DNA of 64,000 nucleotides from Actinocatenispora sera. GTDB lineage: Bacteria; Actinomycetota; Actinomycetes; Mycobacteriales; Micromonosporaceae. Made by a program: the position numbers and the translations under genes. The notes under the pieces were generated by a model. It was not told the origin of the DNA, ran no database searches, and saw only the letters and a program-made list of their open reading frames with translations. This document shows, piece after piece, positions 35,352 to 44,176 of the stretch. The stretch spans positions 3,968,001-4,032,000 of the forward strand of contig NZ_AP023354.1 of assembly GCF_018324685.1 (NCBI RefSeq), written 5' to 3'. Every line of letters starts with the position of its first letter. Positions within the stretch are counted from its first letter, which is position 1.

Positions 35352-36377
35352 TCAGTTCAGGTCGACCGATGCGATCGCGCCGCGCACCAGGTCGGTCGCG
35401 ACCGAGTCGGCCGAATCTCCCGACACCCGCACCGCGATCAGTACGTTGGCGCGCCGTGCCACCGCCATGGTGGACCCGGCACCGGAGTGCAGACACGCCG
35501 CATCTCCGATGCCGGTCAGCGGGCTTGCATTGCGGCACAGGGTGTGGAGGCCGTTGCGTGCCGAGCGGGTCGGCGATGCGAGCAGGGTGCCGTCGCCGCG
35601 GGTCACGATCGCCCGCACCCGATCGATCCCGCCCTCACGATCGTCCTTGGTCGCCTCCCAGACGCAGTTGGACGAGTCCGACTCGGTCGAGGCGTCGGTG
35701 CGGGTACGCAGCCGCTTCGGGAACTGGTGGTCCAGCCCGGCGGAGTCGAGCAGCCGGCACGCGTCCGGCGTCGCGGTCACGGTGGGTTCCCCGGGCCAGC
35801 CCTCAGCGTGCGTGGCAATCCAACCCACCGCGGGACCGCCGAGGATCAGCAGGACCAGTAGCGCCGGCAGGGCCGCCACCGGCCGCAGCCGGGGCCGCGC
35901 CGCGTTCGGCGGCGCGTACCCCTGGAGTTCGGCCAGCTCGCGCCGGAACCGCCGGCTCGGCCACCATGGGGCGCACAGCGGTGCGCGCAGGTGGACCGGC
36001 GGGCTGGACCATCGATCCACCCGGACCGACCAGCCCGAGTATCGCCAGCGGGGGGCGATGCGGCTGATGTCCTGCCGGGCCACCGTGACCGGGTTGGCGA
36101 GACCGCCGTCGGTCGCGATCGAGTGCGGGCCCAGCGTGGTACGGGTCTGGCCCTGTACCAGGCTGGCGAGCGCCGCCAGCACGAGGCTCGCCACCAGCAC
36201 CAGCGCGCACAGCCATGCCAGCAGCCGAACCTCCACCAGACCGCTGAGCTGGGACAGGAAGCTGATCCCCACCGAGACCAGCAGGGCGAACAGGAACAGC
36301 GGCGGGACGACCGAGGAAACGGTCCGGAGCATCCACCGGCCGCGGCCGGTCCGGTACGTGACCGTTGTTGGCTGCAT
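35352..36377 (-). CDS. membrane protein with PH-like loop and secreted C-terminal domain
   Basis: A 341-residue protein. Two helices near the N-terminus (VSSVVPPLFLFALLVSVGISFL and LLAWLCALVLVASLVLAALASL) are followed by a PH-like segment of about 60 residues. A third helix (LPALLVLLILGGPAVGWIA) then leads to a C-terminal domain of about 130 residues with cysteines. That domain resembles the small extracytoplasmic domains of actinomycete lipoproteins (CRLLD, NCVWEATKDDREG). The function is unknown. It is convergent with the LtrA-like gene and divergent from the PRPP synthetase paralogue. Confidence 0.65.
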   Translation of the reverse strand: MQPTTVTYRTGRGRWMLRTVSSVVPPLFLFALLVSVGISFLSQLSGLVEVRLLAWLCALVLVASLVLAALASLVQGQTRTTLGPHSIATDGGLANPVTVARQDISRIAPRWRYSGWSVRVDRWSSPPVHLRAPLCAPWWPSRRFRRELAELQGYAPPNAARPRLRPVAALPALLVLLILGGPAVGWIATHAEGWPGEPTVTATPDACRLLDSAGLDHQFPKRLRTRTDASTESDSSNCVWEATKDDREGGIDRVRAIVTRGDGTLLASPTRSARNGLHTLCRNASPLTGIGDAACLHSGAGSTMAVARRANVLIAVRVSGDSADSVATDLVRGAIASVDLN

Positions 36378-36499
36378 GCGCGCATCATCCCCGACGCGCG
36401 CAAGCCGAGCGGGTCACTGTGCGGCGACCTCGGCCGGGCGGCCACCGTCGCGCCGGGTACGGTGTCGATGCCGTCCGCCGAGTCCAGGAGTGTCAGGCC

Positions 36500-37444
36500 G
36501 TGCACGACATCGCGGTGTTCACCGGTACGGCCCATCCGGCGCTCGCCGCCGAGATCTGCGAGCACCTGGCGGTGCCGCTGCAGCCGGCCCGGGTGAACCG
36601 GTTCGCGAACGACTGCCTCGAGGTCCAGCTGCAGGCGAACTGCCGGGAGCGTGACGTCTACCTGGTCCAGCCGCTGGTCGCGCCGGTACAGGAGCACCTG
36701 GTCGAGCTGCTGCTGATGGCCGACGCGGCCCGGGGTGCCTCGGCCGCCCGGATCACCGTGGTGATGCCGCACTTCGCGTACGCGCGGTCGGACAAGAAGG
36801 ACGCGCCGCGCATCTCCATCGGCGGTCGGCTGGTGGCCGACCTGCTCGTCACCGCCGGCGCCAACCGGGTGCTGACGATGGCGTTGCACTCGCCGCAGGT
36901 GCACGGCTTCTTCGCGGTACCGGTCGACCATCTGCACGCGCTGCGCGAGCTCGCCGAGCACTTCCGCGGCTACGATTTGTCCCGCGCCACCGTCGTGTCG
37001 CCCGATCTGGGGTACGCGAAGTCCGCGTCGGCGTTCGCCCGGCTGCTGGACGTGCCGGTCGCCGCCGGCGCGAAGCAGCGGTTCTCCGACGACCGGGTGG
37101 AGATCACCTCGGTGATCGGCGAGGTCGCCGACCGGGACGTGATCGTGCTCGACGACGAGATCGCCAAGGGCAGCACGATCCTGGAGCTGCTGGCCCGGCT
37201 GCGCGAGCAGGGCGCCCGCAGCATCCGGGTCGCCTGCACGCACGGACTGTTCGCCGCGGGCGCGCTGGACCGGCTCGCCGCACAGCCCGACGTCACCGAG
37301 ATCGTCTGCACCAACACGGTTCCGGTACCGCACGAGTCGGTGACCGACAAGCTGACGGTGCTGTCCGTGGCACCGGTACTGGCCGAGGCGGTGCGCCGCA
37401 TCCACAACGGCGAGTCGGTCAGCGCCCTGTTCGACGCCCCCTGA
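36500..37444 (+). CDS. ribose-phosphate pyrophosphokinase paralogue
   Basis: A 314-residue PRPP synthetase-like protein: RFANDCLEVQLQANCRERDVYLVQ, then FAYARSDKKDAPRISIGGRLVADLL with the ATP-binding Lys-Lys, and the PRPP loop VIVLDDEIAKGSTILELL. The usual MDLH of canonical Prs is MALH here and the flexible loop reads SPDLGYAKSAS. This is a divergent class, perhaps using a different sugar phosphate or regulated differently. The GTG at 36500 follows AGGAG. It is transcribed alone, divergent from the membrane protein. Confidence 0.8.
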   Translation: MHDIAVFTGTAHPALAAEICEHLAVPLQPARVNRFANDCLEVQLQANCRERDVYLVQPLVAPVQEHLVELLLMADAARGASAARITVVMPHFAYARSDKKDAPRISIGGRLVADLLVTAGANRVLTMALHSPQVHGFFAVPVDHLHALRELAEHFRGYDLSRATVVSPDLGYAKSASAFARLLDVPVAAGAKQRFSDDRVEITSVIGEVADRDVIVLDDEIAKGSTILELLARLREQGARSIRVACTHGLFAAGALDRLAAQPDVTEIVCTNTVPVPHESVTDKLTVLSVAPVLAEAVRRIHNGESVSALFDAP

Positions 37445-37507
37445 CCCCGGTTCCCGCCCGAGCGCGGTACGGCCACGCCCGGTCCTGCCTGAATTGCCCT
37501 GATGGTG

Positions 37508-37536
37508 TTGACGTGTCGACCTCGATCCGGTAAACA
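37508..37536 (+). promoter_or_regulatory. sigma70-like promoter of the chitinase gene
   Basis: TTGACG (37508-37513) and TAAACA (37531-37536) are separated by 17 bp, in a region noticeably richer in A+T than its surroundings, about 60 bp before the chitinase start. Confidence 0.6.
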
Positions 37537-37594
37537 ACCTTTACATTAAATGCGGGTTTCGTCCCGCATACCGGGTATCGAGGAGGGAGACACC

Positions 37595-38569
37595 ATGGGG
37601 GACGGACGCTGGAAACGATCGCTGCTCGGCGTGGCGGCGACGGTCGGCATGGTCGGCGCCACGGTGCTCGGAGCCTCGACGCCGAGCCGGGCCGCGGTGG
37701 GCGGCGCCGCGCCGTACGTGGACATGTCCAACTCCCAGGTCGGCCTGCTCGACCAGGCGGCCGGGGCGGGGCTGACCCACTACACCGCGGCGTTCGTGAT
37801 CGGGTCCGGCTGCAACCAGATCTGGGGCGACACGCTGCCGGTCGGCAACGACCCCCACGTCGACGGGGAGATCGACAAGGCCCGGTCGGAGGGCGCCGAA
37901 CCGATCATCTCGTCCGGCGGCGCGGCCGGCCTGCCGCTCGCCTGGACCTGCACCGACCAGAGCACGATCGTCGCCGGCTACCAGGCGCTGCTGGACATCT
38001 ACCAGGTGACCTCGCTCGACTTCGACATCGAGGGCGCCGCGATCGCCGACACCGCGTCGATCCAGCGCCACTTCGCCGCGGTCGAGACGCTCCAGGCGAA
38101 CAATCCGGGGCTCACCGTCTCGGTCACCCTGCCGGTACTGCCGAGCGGGCTCACCGGTGACGGGGTGAACCTGGTGCGGGCGGCGCACGACGCGGGCGTC
38201 AAGATCGACATCGTCAACCTGATGACGATGGACTACTACCAGGGCGACCAGGACATGGGCCAGGCCGCCGAGCAGGCGACCGACGCGACGCTCGGCCAGC
38301 TGCGGGGCATCGACGGCAGTTACTCGTACGCGAACCTCGGCATCACCCCGATGATCGGGGTCAACGACGACGGTTCGGTGTTCACCCTGGACGACGCCCG
38401 CTCGGTGGCGAGCTGGGCGGCGGACAAGGGGGTCGGCCGGCTGTCGTTCTGGTCGATCAGCCGGGACCAGTCCTGCGGCTCGGTCGCCGGCGAGGTGCAC
38501 CCGGACGCATCGTCGACCTGCAGCGGGGTGGACCAGAACCCGCTCGACTTCACCAGGGCGTTGAGCTGA
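37595..38569 (+). CDS. secreted GH18-family chitinase-like protein
   Basis: A 324-residue secreted glycoside hydrolase. The signal peptide ends near residue 34 (STPSRAA). The catalytic TIM barrel includes YTAAFVIGSGCNQIWGD, ISSGGAAG, and the active-site strand SLDFDIEGAA, matching DxxDxDxE with the catalytic Glu. NLMTMDYYQGDQ and LGITPMIGVNDDGSVFTLDDAR follow. Chitin or N-acetylglucosamine polymers are the likely substrates. No carbohydrate-binding module is present. The ATG at 37595 follows AGGAGGGAG. It has its own promoter and terminator. Confidence 0.85.
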   Translation: MGDGRWKRSLLGVAATVGMVGATVLGASTPSRAAVGGAAPYVDMSNSQVGLLDQAAGAGLTHYTAAFVIGSGCNQIWGDTLPVGNDPHVDGEIDKARSEGAEPIISSGGAAGLPLAWTCTDQSTIVAGYQALLDIYQVTSLDFDIEGAAIADTASIQRHFAAVETLQANNPGLTVSVTLPVLPSGLTGDGVNLVRAAHDAGVKIDIVNLMTMDYYQGDQDMGQAAEQATDATLGQLRGIDGSYSYANLGITPMIGVNDDGSVFTLDDARSVASWAADKGVGRLSFWSISRDQSCGSVAGEVHPDASSTCSGVDQNPLDFTRALS

Positions 38570-38576
38570 GCCCGCG

Positions 38577-38615
38577 CCGGATCGCGGCCCGCCCATCGCG
38601 CGGCCCGCGATCCGG
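38577..38615. terminator. bidirectional terminator
   Basis: A perfect 11-bp stem (38577-38587 with 38605-38615) lies between the convergent ends of the chitinase gene and the gntR gene. Confidence 0.65.
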
Positions 38616-38638
38616 TCGCCCCGGCGAGGATCCGGTGG

Positions 38639-39334
38639 TCACGCCGGGGACTCCTCGTCCGGGCGGGCCCAGATTCCGCGCACGTCGTGGATGTGGCCGA
38701 CCATCAACCGTTCGGCCAGCGGACCGTCCCCGCTGACGATCGCGTCGAGCAACTCGATGTGGTTGCGCGACGATGCGGCCAGCTCGTCGCGTTCGGCCAG
38801 CACCGGCACCCCGTACAATCGCGACCTGTTGCGCAGGTCGCGGACCACCTCGACCAGGTGCGCGTTGCCGGCCAGCGCGAGCAACGCCAGGTGGAACCGG
38901 CGGTCCGCCTCGATGTAGGCGAGCACGTCGCCGCTGGTCGCCGCCGCCACCACCTGCTCGGCCAGCGGACGCAGCCGCTCGATGGTCTGCGGATCGACGG
39001 TCTCGGCGACCTTGCGCACCGCGGGCGCCTCGATCAGGGCGCGGATCTCGCTGTACTCGTCGAGCTGCGCGTCGGACAGCTCGGTGACCCGGAATCCCTT
39101 GTTGCGTACCGGTTCCACCATGCCCTCGCGGACCAGGTCCAGCATCGCCTCGCGGACCGGGGTGGCGGAGACACCGAACCGTTCGGCCAGCACCGGCGCC
39201 GAGTGCAGTTCACCCGGCCGCAGCTCGCCGGTGATCACGGCGGCGCGCAGCGCGTCGGCGATCCGCTCCCGTACGCTGCGCGGCGGTTCGAACGAGGGCA
39301 GCGCCCCCAGCCCGTCGTGGCCCGATCGACTCAC
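38639..39334 (-). CDS. GntR/FadR-type regulator of the hydroxyproline unit
   Basis: A 231-residue regulator: winged helix APVLAERFGVSATPVREAMLDLVREGMVEPVRNKGFRV, then an FCD-type helical effector domain with EYSEIRALIEAPAVRKVAE and DRRFHLALLALAGNAHLVEVV. FCD regulators bind carboxylates or amino acids through a metal site. The GTG at 39334 overlaps the stop of the upstream ocd gene (GTGA), so it is the last gene of the leftward unit and likely controls it. The start is set by this overlap. Confidence 0.87.
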   Translation of the reverse strand: MSRSGHDGLGALPSFEPPRSVRERIADALRAAVITGELRPGELHSAPVLAERFGVSATPVREAMLDLVREGMVEPVRNKGFRVTELSDAQLDEYSEIRALIEAPAVRKVAETVDPQTIERLRPLAEQVVAAATSGDVLAYIEADRRFHLALLALAGNAHLVEVVRDLRNRSRLYGVPVLAERDELAASSRNHIELLDAIVSGDGPLAERLMVGHIHDVRGIWARPDEESPA

Positions 39335-40281
39335 CGCTCGACCACCCTCCCCGGTTCGGCCGCGGCCAGGCGCGCCTGCGCCGCCGCGGCGACAGCGATG
39401 TCCTGCCAGGCCATCCCGACGCTCTTGAACAGCCGCGGCACGTCGCGGCGGACGGTCGCGGTGCGCAGCTCGGCCAGGTTGACCAGCGTCCGCCGCTCGT
39501 CGACGCCGGCCAGCAGCAGGTCGCCCGCCTCGCGCAGCGCCGCCGACCGGGCCTCCACGTACAGCAGCGCGCGGCGCACCGTCGCGGTGTCGACCTCCCG
39601 CACGGCCGGTTCGTGCGAGCCCATCGCGACCACGGTCGCGTGCTCGGCGAGCAGCGCGCCGTCGAACAGCGGCGTGCGGGAGCTGGTGCAGCAGACGACC
39701 AGATCGGCGGCGCCGACCGCCGCGGCGTCCGCGACCTCGGCCGGCATCCCGGCCTCGACGCACCGGTCGACGAACCCGGCGGTACGGGCCGGGTCGCGCC
39801 CCGCCACCCGCAGCCGGCGGATCGTCCGTACCGCCCGAACCGCCTCGACGTGCCCGGCCGCCTGCGGCCCCGTGCCGTACAGCAGCACGTCCAGCGGCCG
39901 GTCCTCGGTGAGCGCGGCGATCGCGACCGCCGACACCGCCGGGGTACGCAGCGCGGTCAGCGCCGGCCCGTCGAACGTGGCGAGCGGCTGCAACGTGGCG
40001 CCGTCCAGCAGCAGGTAGGTCCCGGTGATCCGGGGCAGGCCGCGGGCCGGGTTGGCCGGGGCCACCCCGGCGATCTTGACCCCCGCGTACCGGGCGGACG
40101 ACGCGGGCATCAGCAGCAGCTGCCCGGCCGGCACGTCGACGGCCGTACGTGCCGGGTCCGCCTCCGGATCCAGGCCGGCGGCGAGTGCGGCGTCGATGGC
40201 CGCGATCGCGGCGTCCATCGGCAGCACGGTGCGCAACGCCTCGGCGGTCAGGTGCCGGGGGACCGGCGCCGTCTCGCTCAT
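39331..40281 (-). CDS. ornithine cyclodeaminase/mu-crystallin family enzyme
   Basis: A 316-residue NAD(P)-dependent enzyme of the OCD family: AGVKIAGVAPANPARGLPRITG, LTALRTPAVSAVAIAALTEDRPLDVLLYGTGPQAAGHVEAV with the Rossmann motif, and DLVVCCTSSRTPLFDG. In hydroxyproline clusters such proteins usually reduce pyrroline-2-carboxylate to proline; that role is inferred from the racemase neighbour. The ATG at 40281 follows GAGGAGGAA. Ornithine cyclodeaminase activity remains possible. Confidence 0.85.
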   Translation of the reverse strand: MSETAPVPRHLTAEALRTVLPMDAAIAAIDAALAAGLDPEADPARTAVDVPAGQLLLMPASSARYAGVKIAGVAPANPARGLPRITGTYLLLDGATLQPLATFDGPALTALRTPAVSAVAIAALTEDRPLDVLLYGTGPQAAGHVEAVRAVRTIRRLRVAGRDPARTAGFVDRCVEAGMPAEVADAAAVGAADLVVCCTSSRTPLFDGALLAEHATVVAMGSHEPAVREVDTATVRRALLYVEARSAALREAGDLLLAGVDERRTLVNLAELRTATVRRDVPRLFKSVGMAWQDIAVAAAAQARLAAAEPGRVVER

Positions 40282-40357
40282 CGCAGTTCCTCCTCGGTCG
40301 GCGGCCGGACGATCCACCGGGACGCACGGTGCCGCTGATGCGCTCGCCGGCGTTGCC

Positions 40358-41359
40358 TCATCGCAGGACGAAGCCGGGCAGCGGGTCGCGGGGGTCGAGC
40401 GTGAACACGTGCTCGCCGGTCCGGTACGCGCAGCCGTCGATCTCGGTGTGCACCGCGGGCCGCCCGCCGGCCTCGGTGGTGCCGACCACCCGGCCGAGGA
40501 ACGTGCTGCCGACGATCGAGTCGTGCGTCAGCACCGCCCCGCCGGCCAGCTCGTCGGCGAGCAGCGCCAGCCGGGCCGAGGTACCCGAACCGCACGGGGA
40601 GCGGTCCACCTGGCCGTCGGCGAACACCGTCACGTTGCGCTGCCGTGGCCCGGACGCCGTCGCCGGCAGCTCGTCGTACAGGATCGTGCCGTACACGCCG
40701 GACAGCCGGTCGTCGCCGGGGTGCCGGGCCGCGGCGGTACCGGCGAGCGCGAGCTGCACCGCGCGGCCGGCCGCGACCAGCTCGTGGTGCCGGTCCGGCG
40801 TCACCGTCAGGCCGAACGCCGCGGCCGGCACGCTGGCGTAGATCGCCCCGCCGTACGACACGTCGACGGTCACCGTGCCCAGATCGGTGTCCAGCTCCAG
40901 CCCGCGGGCCAGCACGTAGGACGGCACGTTGCGAAACGTCACCGACTCGACCGCGCCGGCACGGCAGCGCACCCGGGCGGTGACCCGCCCGGACGGTACG
41001 TCGATGCGTACGTCGGTGACCCCGTCCGGGTCGGCGGCGACCCGGCCGGACTCCACCGCCCAGGCGCCGAGCGCGATCGTGCCGTGCCCGCAGGCGGTCG
41101 AGAACCCGTCCCGGTGCCAGAACAGCACGCCGAGATCGGCGCCGGCGTCGTCCGGCGGTACCAGGAAGCAGCCGTACATGTCGGCGTGGCCGCGCGGCTC
41201 GTGGCACAGCAGCTGCCGCACCCGGTCGACCGGCTCGCTCGCGGCCGCCGTCACCCGACGCTGCGCCACCGTCGTACCGGCGATCTCGGTCAGCCCGCCG
41301 GTGACGATGCGAAACGGCTCGCCGGCCGTGTGGTAGTCGACCGTCGTGTATCGCGGCAT
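40358..41359 (-). CDS. 4-hydroxyproline epimerase/proline racemase
   Basis: A 333-residue member of the proline racemase superfamily. Both catalytic cysteines are present: Cys90 in FSTACGHGTIALG and Cys256 in DRSPCGSGTSARLA. The trans-3-hydroxyproline dehydratases have a threonine at the first site, so this is an epimerase or racemase. RGHADMYG near residue 57 is also typical. Neighbours (OCD-type enzyme, FCD regulator and Liv transporter) point to 4-hydroxy-L-proline degradation. The ATG at 41359 follows AGGAGG. Confidence 0.88.
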   Translation of the reverse strand: MPRYTTVDYHTAGEPFRIVTGGLTEIAGTTVAQRRVTAAASEPVDRVRQLLCHEPRGHADMYGCFLVPPDDAGADLGVLFWHRDGFSTACGHGTIALGAWAVESGRVAADPDGVTDVRIDVPSGRVTARVRCRAGAVESVTFRNVPSYVLARGLELDTDLGTVTVDVSYGGAIYASVPAAAFGLTVTPDRHHELVAAGRAVQLALAGTAAARHPGDDRLSGVYGTILYDELPATASGPRQRNVTVFADGQVDRSPCGSGTSARLALLADELAGGAVLTHDSIVGSTFLGRVVGTTEAGGRPAVHTEIDGCAYRTGEHVFTLDPRDPLPGFVLR

Positions 41360-41462
41360 CCTTCTGGGTCCTCCTGCTTCGTTCCGGGACGCCGGCGGGC
41401 TCAGGCGGTCGGTCCAGAATGGACGGTCGGCCCGGAGCGCGACGCCATGCTGGACCGGCCGC

Positions 41463-42170
41463 TCACACGCCGCCGAGGTACGCCTCGACCACCCGGCTGT
41501 CGTCGGCCAGTTGCCCGGCCGGTGCGTCGAGCACGCACCGGCCGTTCTCGACCACGTAGCCGCGGGTGGCGATCTTCAGCGCGGCCTTCGCATTCTGCTC
41601 GACCAGCAGTACCGAGGTGCCGTCGGCGTTGATCTCCGCGATCAGCTCCATCACCGCGGTCACCACCAGCGGGGCGAGCCCCATCGAGGGCTCGTCGAGC
41701 ATCAGCAGCCGCGGCCCGGCCACGATCGCCCGGCCGACCGCGAGCATCTGCTGCTCGCCGCCGGACAGCGTGCCGCCCTGCTGGTCGCGCCGCTCGCGCA
41801 GCCGGGGCAGCAGCCCGTACACCCGGTCGATGCGGCGCCTGGTCTCCGCCGGATCGCGGACCAGGTAGCCGCCCATCTGCAGGTTCTCCTGCACGGTGAG
41901 GGTGGAGAAGATCCGCCGGCCCTCCGGTACGTGCACCAGCCCCAGCCCGACGATCTCCGGCGGGCTGGCCCGGGTGATGTCGTGGCCGTCGAAGACGATC
42001 CGGCCGCCGGTCGGGCGCACCAGCCCGGACACCGCGGACAGGGTACTGGTCTTGCCGGCACCGTTGTTGCCGAGCAGCGCGACGACCTCGCCGTCGGCCA
42101 CCGTCAGCGACATGCCGTGCAGTGCCTGCACCCCGCCGTACGACACGTCGATCCCGTCGATCTCAAGCAT
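41463..42170 (-). CDS. livF: Liv-type ABC transporter ATP-binding protein LivF
   Basis: A 235-residue ATPase: Walker A GNNGAGKTS, signature LSGGEQQM, Walker B LLMLDEPS and H-loop-like LLVEQNA. This second ATPase of Liv systems partners LivG on LivHM. VPEGRRIFSTLTVQENL is a family hallmark. The start overlaps livG by 8 bp. It is followed after 103 bp by the epimerase gene. Confidence 0.93.
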   Translation of the reverse strand: MLEIDGIDVSYGGVQALHGMSLTVADGEVVALLGNNGAGKTSTLSAVSGLVRPTGGRIVFDGHDITRASPPEIVGLGLVHVPEGRRIFSTLTVQENLQMGGYLVRDPAETRRRIDRVYGLLPRLRERRDQQGGTLSGGEQQMLAVGRAIVAGPRLLMLDEPSMGLAPLVVTAVMELIAEINADGTSVLLVEQNAKAALKIATRGYVVENGRCVLDAPAGQLADDSRVVEAYLGGV

Positions 42171-43071
42171 CGGCGGTCCTCTCCTCCGTAAGCCCGGACG
42201 GCCCGCCGTCGCCGGTCTGCCCGGACGGCCCGCCGTCGCCGGTCGCCCCGGACCGCTCCTCGTCGCCGGTCTGCCCCGCCGGTTCGTCGCCGGTCGCCCC
42301 GGACGGTTCGTCGTCGCTGCCGAGGTACGCCTCGATCACCGCCGGGTCGCGCCGCACGGCCTCGGGGGAGCCGTCCGCGATCTCCTTGCCGAAGTTGAGC
42401 ACGACCACCCGCTGGGACACCTCCATGACCAGGCCCATGTCGTGCTCGATCAGCACGATCGCGATGCCGAGGTCCCGGATGCGCCGGATCAGCTCCAGCA
42501 GTTCGAGCTTCTCGCCGTGGTTGAGGCCGGCGGCCGGCTCGTCGAGCAGCAGCAACTTCGGGTGCCGGGCCAGCGCCCGGGCGATCTCCACCCGCCGCTG
42601 CTCCCCGTACGGCAGGGCGCGCGCCGGCCCGGTCCGGTCGGCGCGCAGCCCGACGAAGTCCAGCCACCGGTGCGCCTCGTCGGTGGCGACCTGCTCGGTG
42701 CGGCGATACCGCGGGGTGTGCAGCAACGCATCGAACACGTGCTGGCGCAACCACAGGTGGGTGCCGGCGCGCACGTTGTCCAGCACGGGCAGGTCACCGA
42801 ACAGCCGGACGTTCTGGAACGTGCGGGACACGCCGCGGGCGGCGACGGCCGACGGCCGCAGCCGGGTCACGTCGGTGCCGTCGATGGTGATGGCCCCGCT
42901 GGTGGCCCGGTAGAACCCGGTGATGCAGTTGAACGCGGACGTCTTGCCGGCGCCGTTCGGCCCGATCACCGACACGATCTCGGCCTCGTGCACCTGGAAG
43001 CTGAGCCCGTCGACCGCCTTCACCCCGCCGAACGCGAGGTGCAGGTCCGCCACCTCCAGCAGCGCGCTCAT
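42163..43071 (-). CDS. livG: Liv-type ABC transporter ATP-binding protein LivG
   Basis: A 302-residue ATPase: Walker A GPNGAGKTS, an ARGVSRTFQNVRLF block typical of LivG, a signature that reads LPYGEQRR, Walker B LLLLDEPAAG and IVLIEHDMGLVM. The usual length is about 255. The last about 50 residues are a repeated disordered tail built from TGDEPSGATGDEPAGQTG-like units, probably a recent expansion. The ATG at 43071 is used; an upstream start would give MLRGPTPPP. Confidence 0.92.
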   Translation of the reverse strand: MSALLEVADLHLAFGGVKAVDGLSFQVHEAEIVSVIGPNGAGKTSAFNCITGFYRATSGAITIDGTDVTRLRPSAVAARGVSRTFQNVRLFGDLPVLDNVRAGTHLWLRQHVFDALLHTPRYRRTEQVATDEAHRWLDFVGLRADRTGPARALPYGEQRRVEIARALARHPKLLLLDEPAAGLNHGEKLELLELIRRIRDLGIAIVLIEHDMGLVMEVSQRVVVLNFGKEIADGSPEAVRRDPAVIEAYLGSDDEPSGATGDEPAGQTGDEERSGATGDGGPSGQTGDGGPSGLTEERTADA

Positions 43072-43135
43072 CGGCCTTCCTCCTTCGCCGCAGCCCGGCG
43101 GGGGCGTCGGGCCGCGCAGCATCGAGGACTCGCGC

Positions 43136-44176
43136 TCATCGGATCCGCACCTCGCCGTCGAACGTGGCCGACCGGCGGGCGGTGCGGGCCGTTTCCCGGG
43201 TACGGGCGGGCCACAGTCCCTGCGGCCGCAGCACCATCACGATGATCAGCAGCGCGCCGAAGGCGAAGTACCGGTAGTCCGACAGCCCGCGCAACGCCTC
43301 CGGCAGCATGGTGACGAACAGCGCGCCGATCACCACGCCGGGGGTGGAGCCCATCCCGCCCAGTACCACGGCCATCAGCACCAGGGCCGACTGCAGGAAC
43401 GTGAAGCTCGCGGGCGAGATCGCGGACAGCTGCGCGCCGAACAGCACGCCGGCCAGCCCGCCCCAGACGGCGCCGGCGATGTAGGCGGCCATCTTGACCC
43501 GGTAGGTGTGCACGCCCATCGCCTCGGCGGCGTCCTCGTCCTCCCGGATGAACCGCCACGCGCGCCCCAGCCGGGAACGGATCAGCCGGTTGGCGCCCAG
43601 TACCGCGCAGGCGACGATGGCGAGCACCACGTAGTAGAAGACGACCGAGTTGCTCAGGTCGACGCCGCCGACCGACAGGCTCGGGATGCCGTAGATGCCT
43701 TCCGGGCCGCCGGTGATGGACAGGTTGTTCGCGGTGACCCGGATGATCTCGCCGAACCCCAGCGTCACGATGGCCAGGTAGTCGCTGCGCAGCCGCAGGG
43801 TGGGGCCGCCGACCACGATGCCGGCCAGTACGGTCACCACGATCACGGCCGGGATCGTCGCGAGCAGCGGCCAGTGCAGCCGGGTGGCGAGGATGCCGCT
43901 GGTGTAGGCGCCGACCGCGAAGAACGCCGCATACCCGAGGTCGAGCAGGCCGCACTGGCCGACCACGATGTTGAGCCCGACCGCGAGCATCACGAAGATC
44001 AGCGCACTGGTCATCACGTTCATCGCGTACGGGGTGGCGATCAGGATCGGCGCGATCGCGCCGATCAACAGCCCGATCGGGCCGATCCAGCGGCTGCGCA
44101 GGACGGTCTTCGCGGCGTTGCCGAGACCGCCCCCGGTGGGCGGGTTCGGCGGCTTCGCCGTCTTGGTCGTGGTCAT
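43136..44176 (-). CDS. livM: Liv-type permease LivM
   Basis: A 346-residue permease with a cytosolic N-terminal tail and about eight helices. GLNIVVGQCGLLDLGYAAFFAVGAYTS and RSRLGRAWRFIREDEDAAEAMGV (the EAA-like loop contacting the ATPase) mark the LivM family. The ATG overlaps the livH stop by one base (TGATG), so translation is coupled. Confidence 0.92.
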   Translation of the reverse strand: MTTTKTAKPPNPPTGGGLGNAAKTVLRSRWIGPIGLLIGAIAPILIATPYAMNVMTSALIFVMLAVGLNIVVGQCGLLDLGYAAFFAVGAYTSGILATRLHWPLLATIPAVIVVTVLAGIVVGGPTLRLRSDYLAIVTLGFGEIIRVTANNLSITGGPEGIYGIPSLSVGGVDLSNSVVFYYVVLAIVACAVLGANRLIRSRLGRAWRFIREDEDAAEAMGVHTYRVKMAAYIAGAVWGGLAGVLFGAQLSAISPASFTFLQSALVLMAVVLGGMGSTPGVVIGALFVTMLPEALRGLSDYRYFAFGALLIIVMVLRPQGLWPARTRETARTARRSATFDGEVRIR

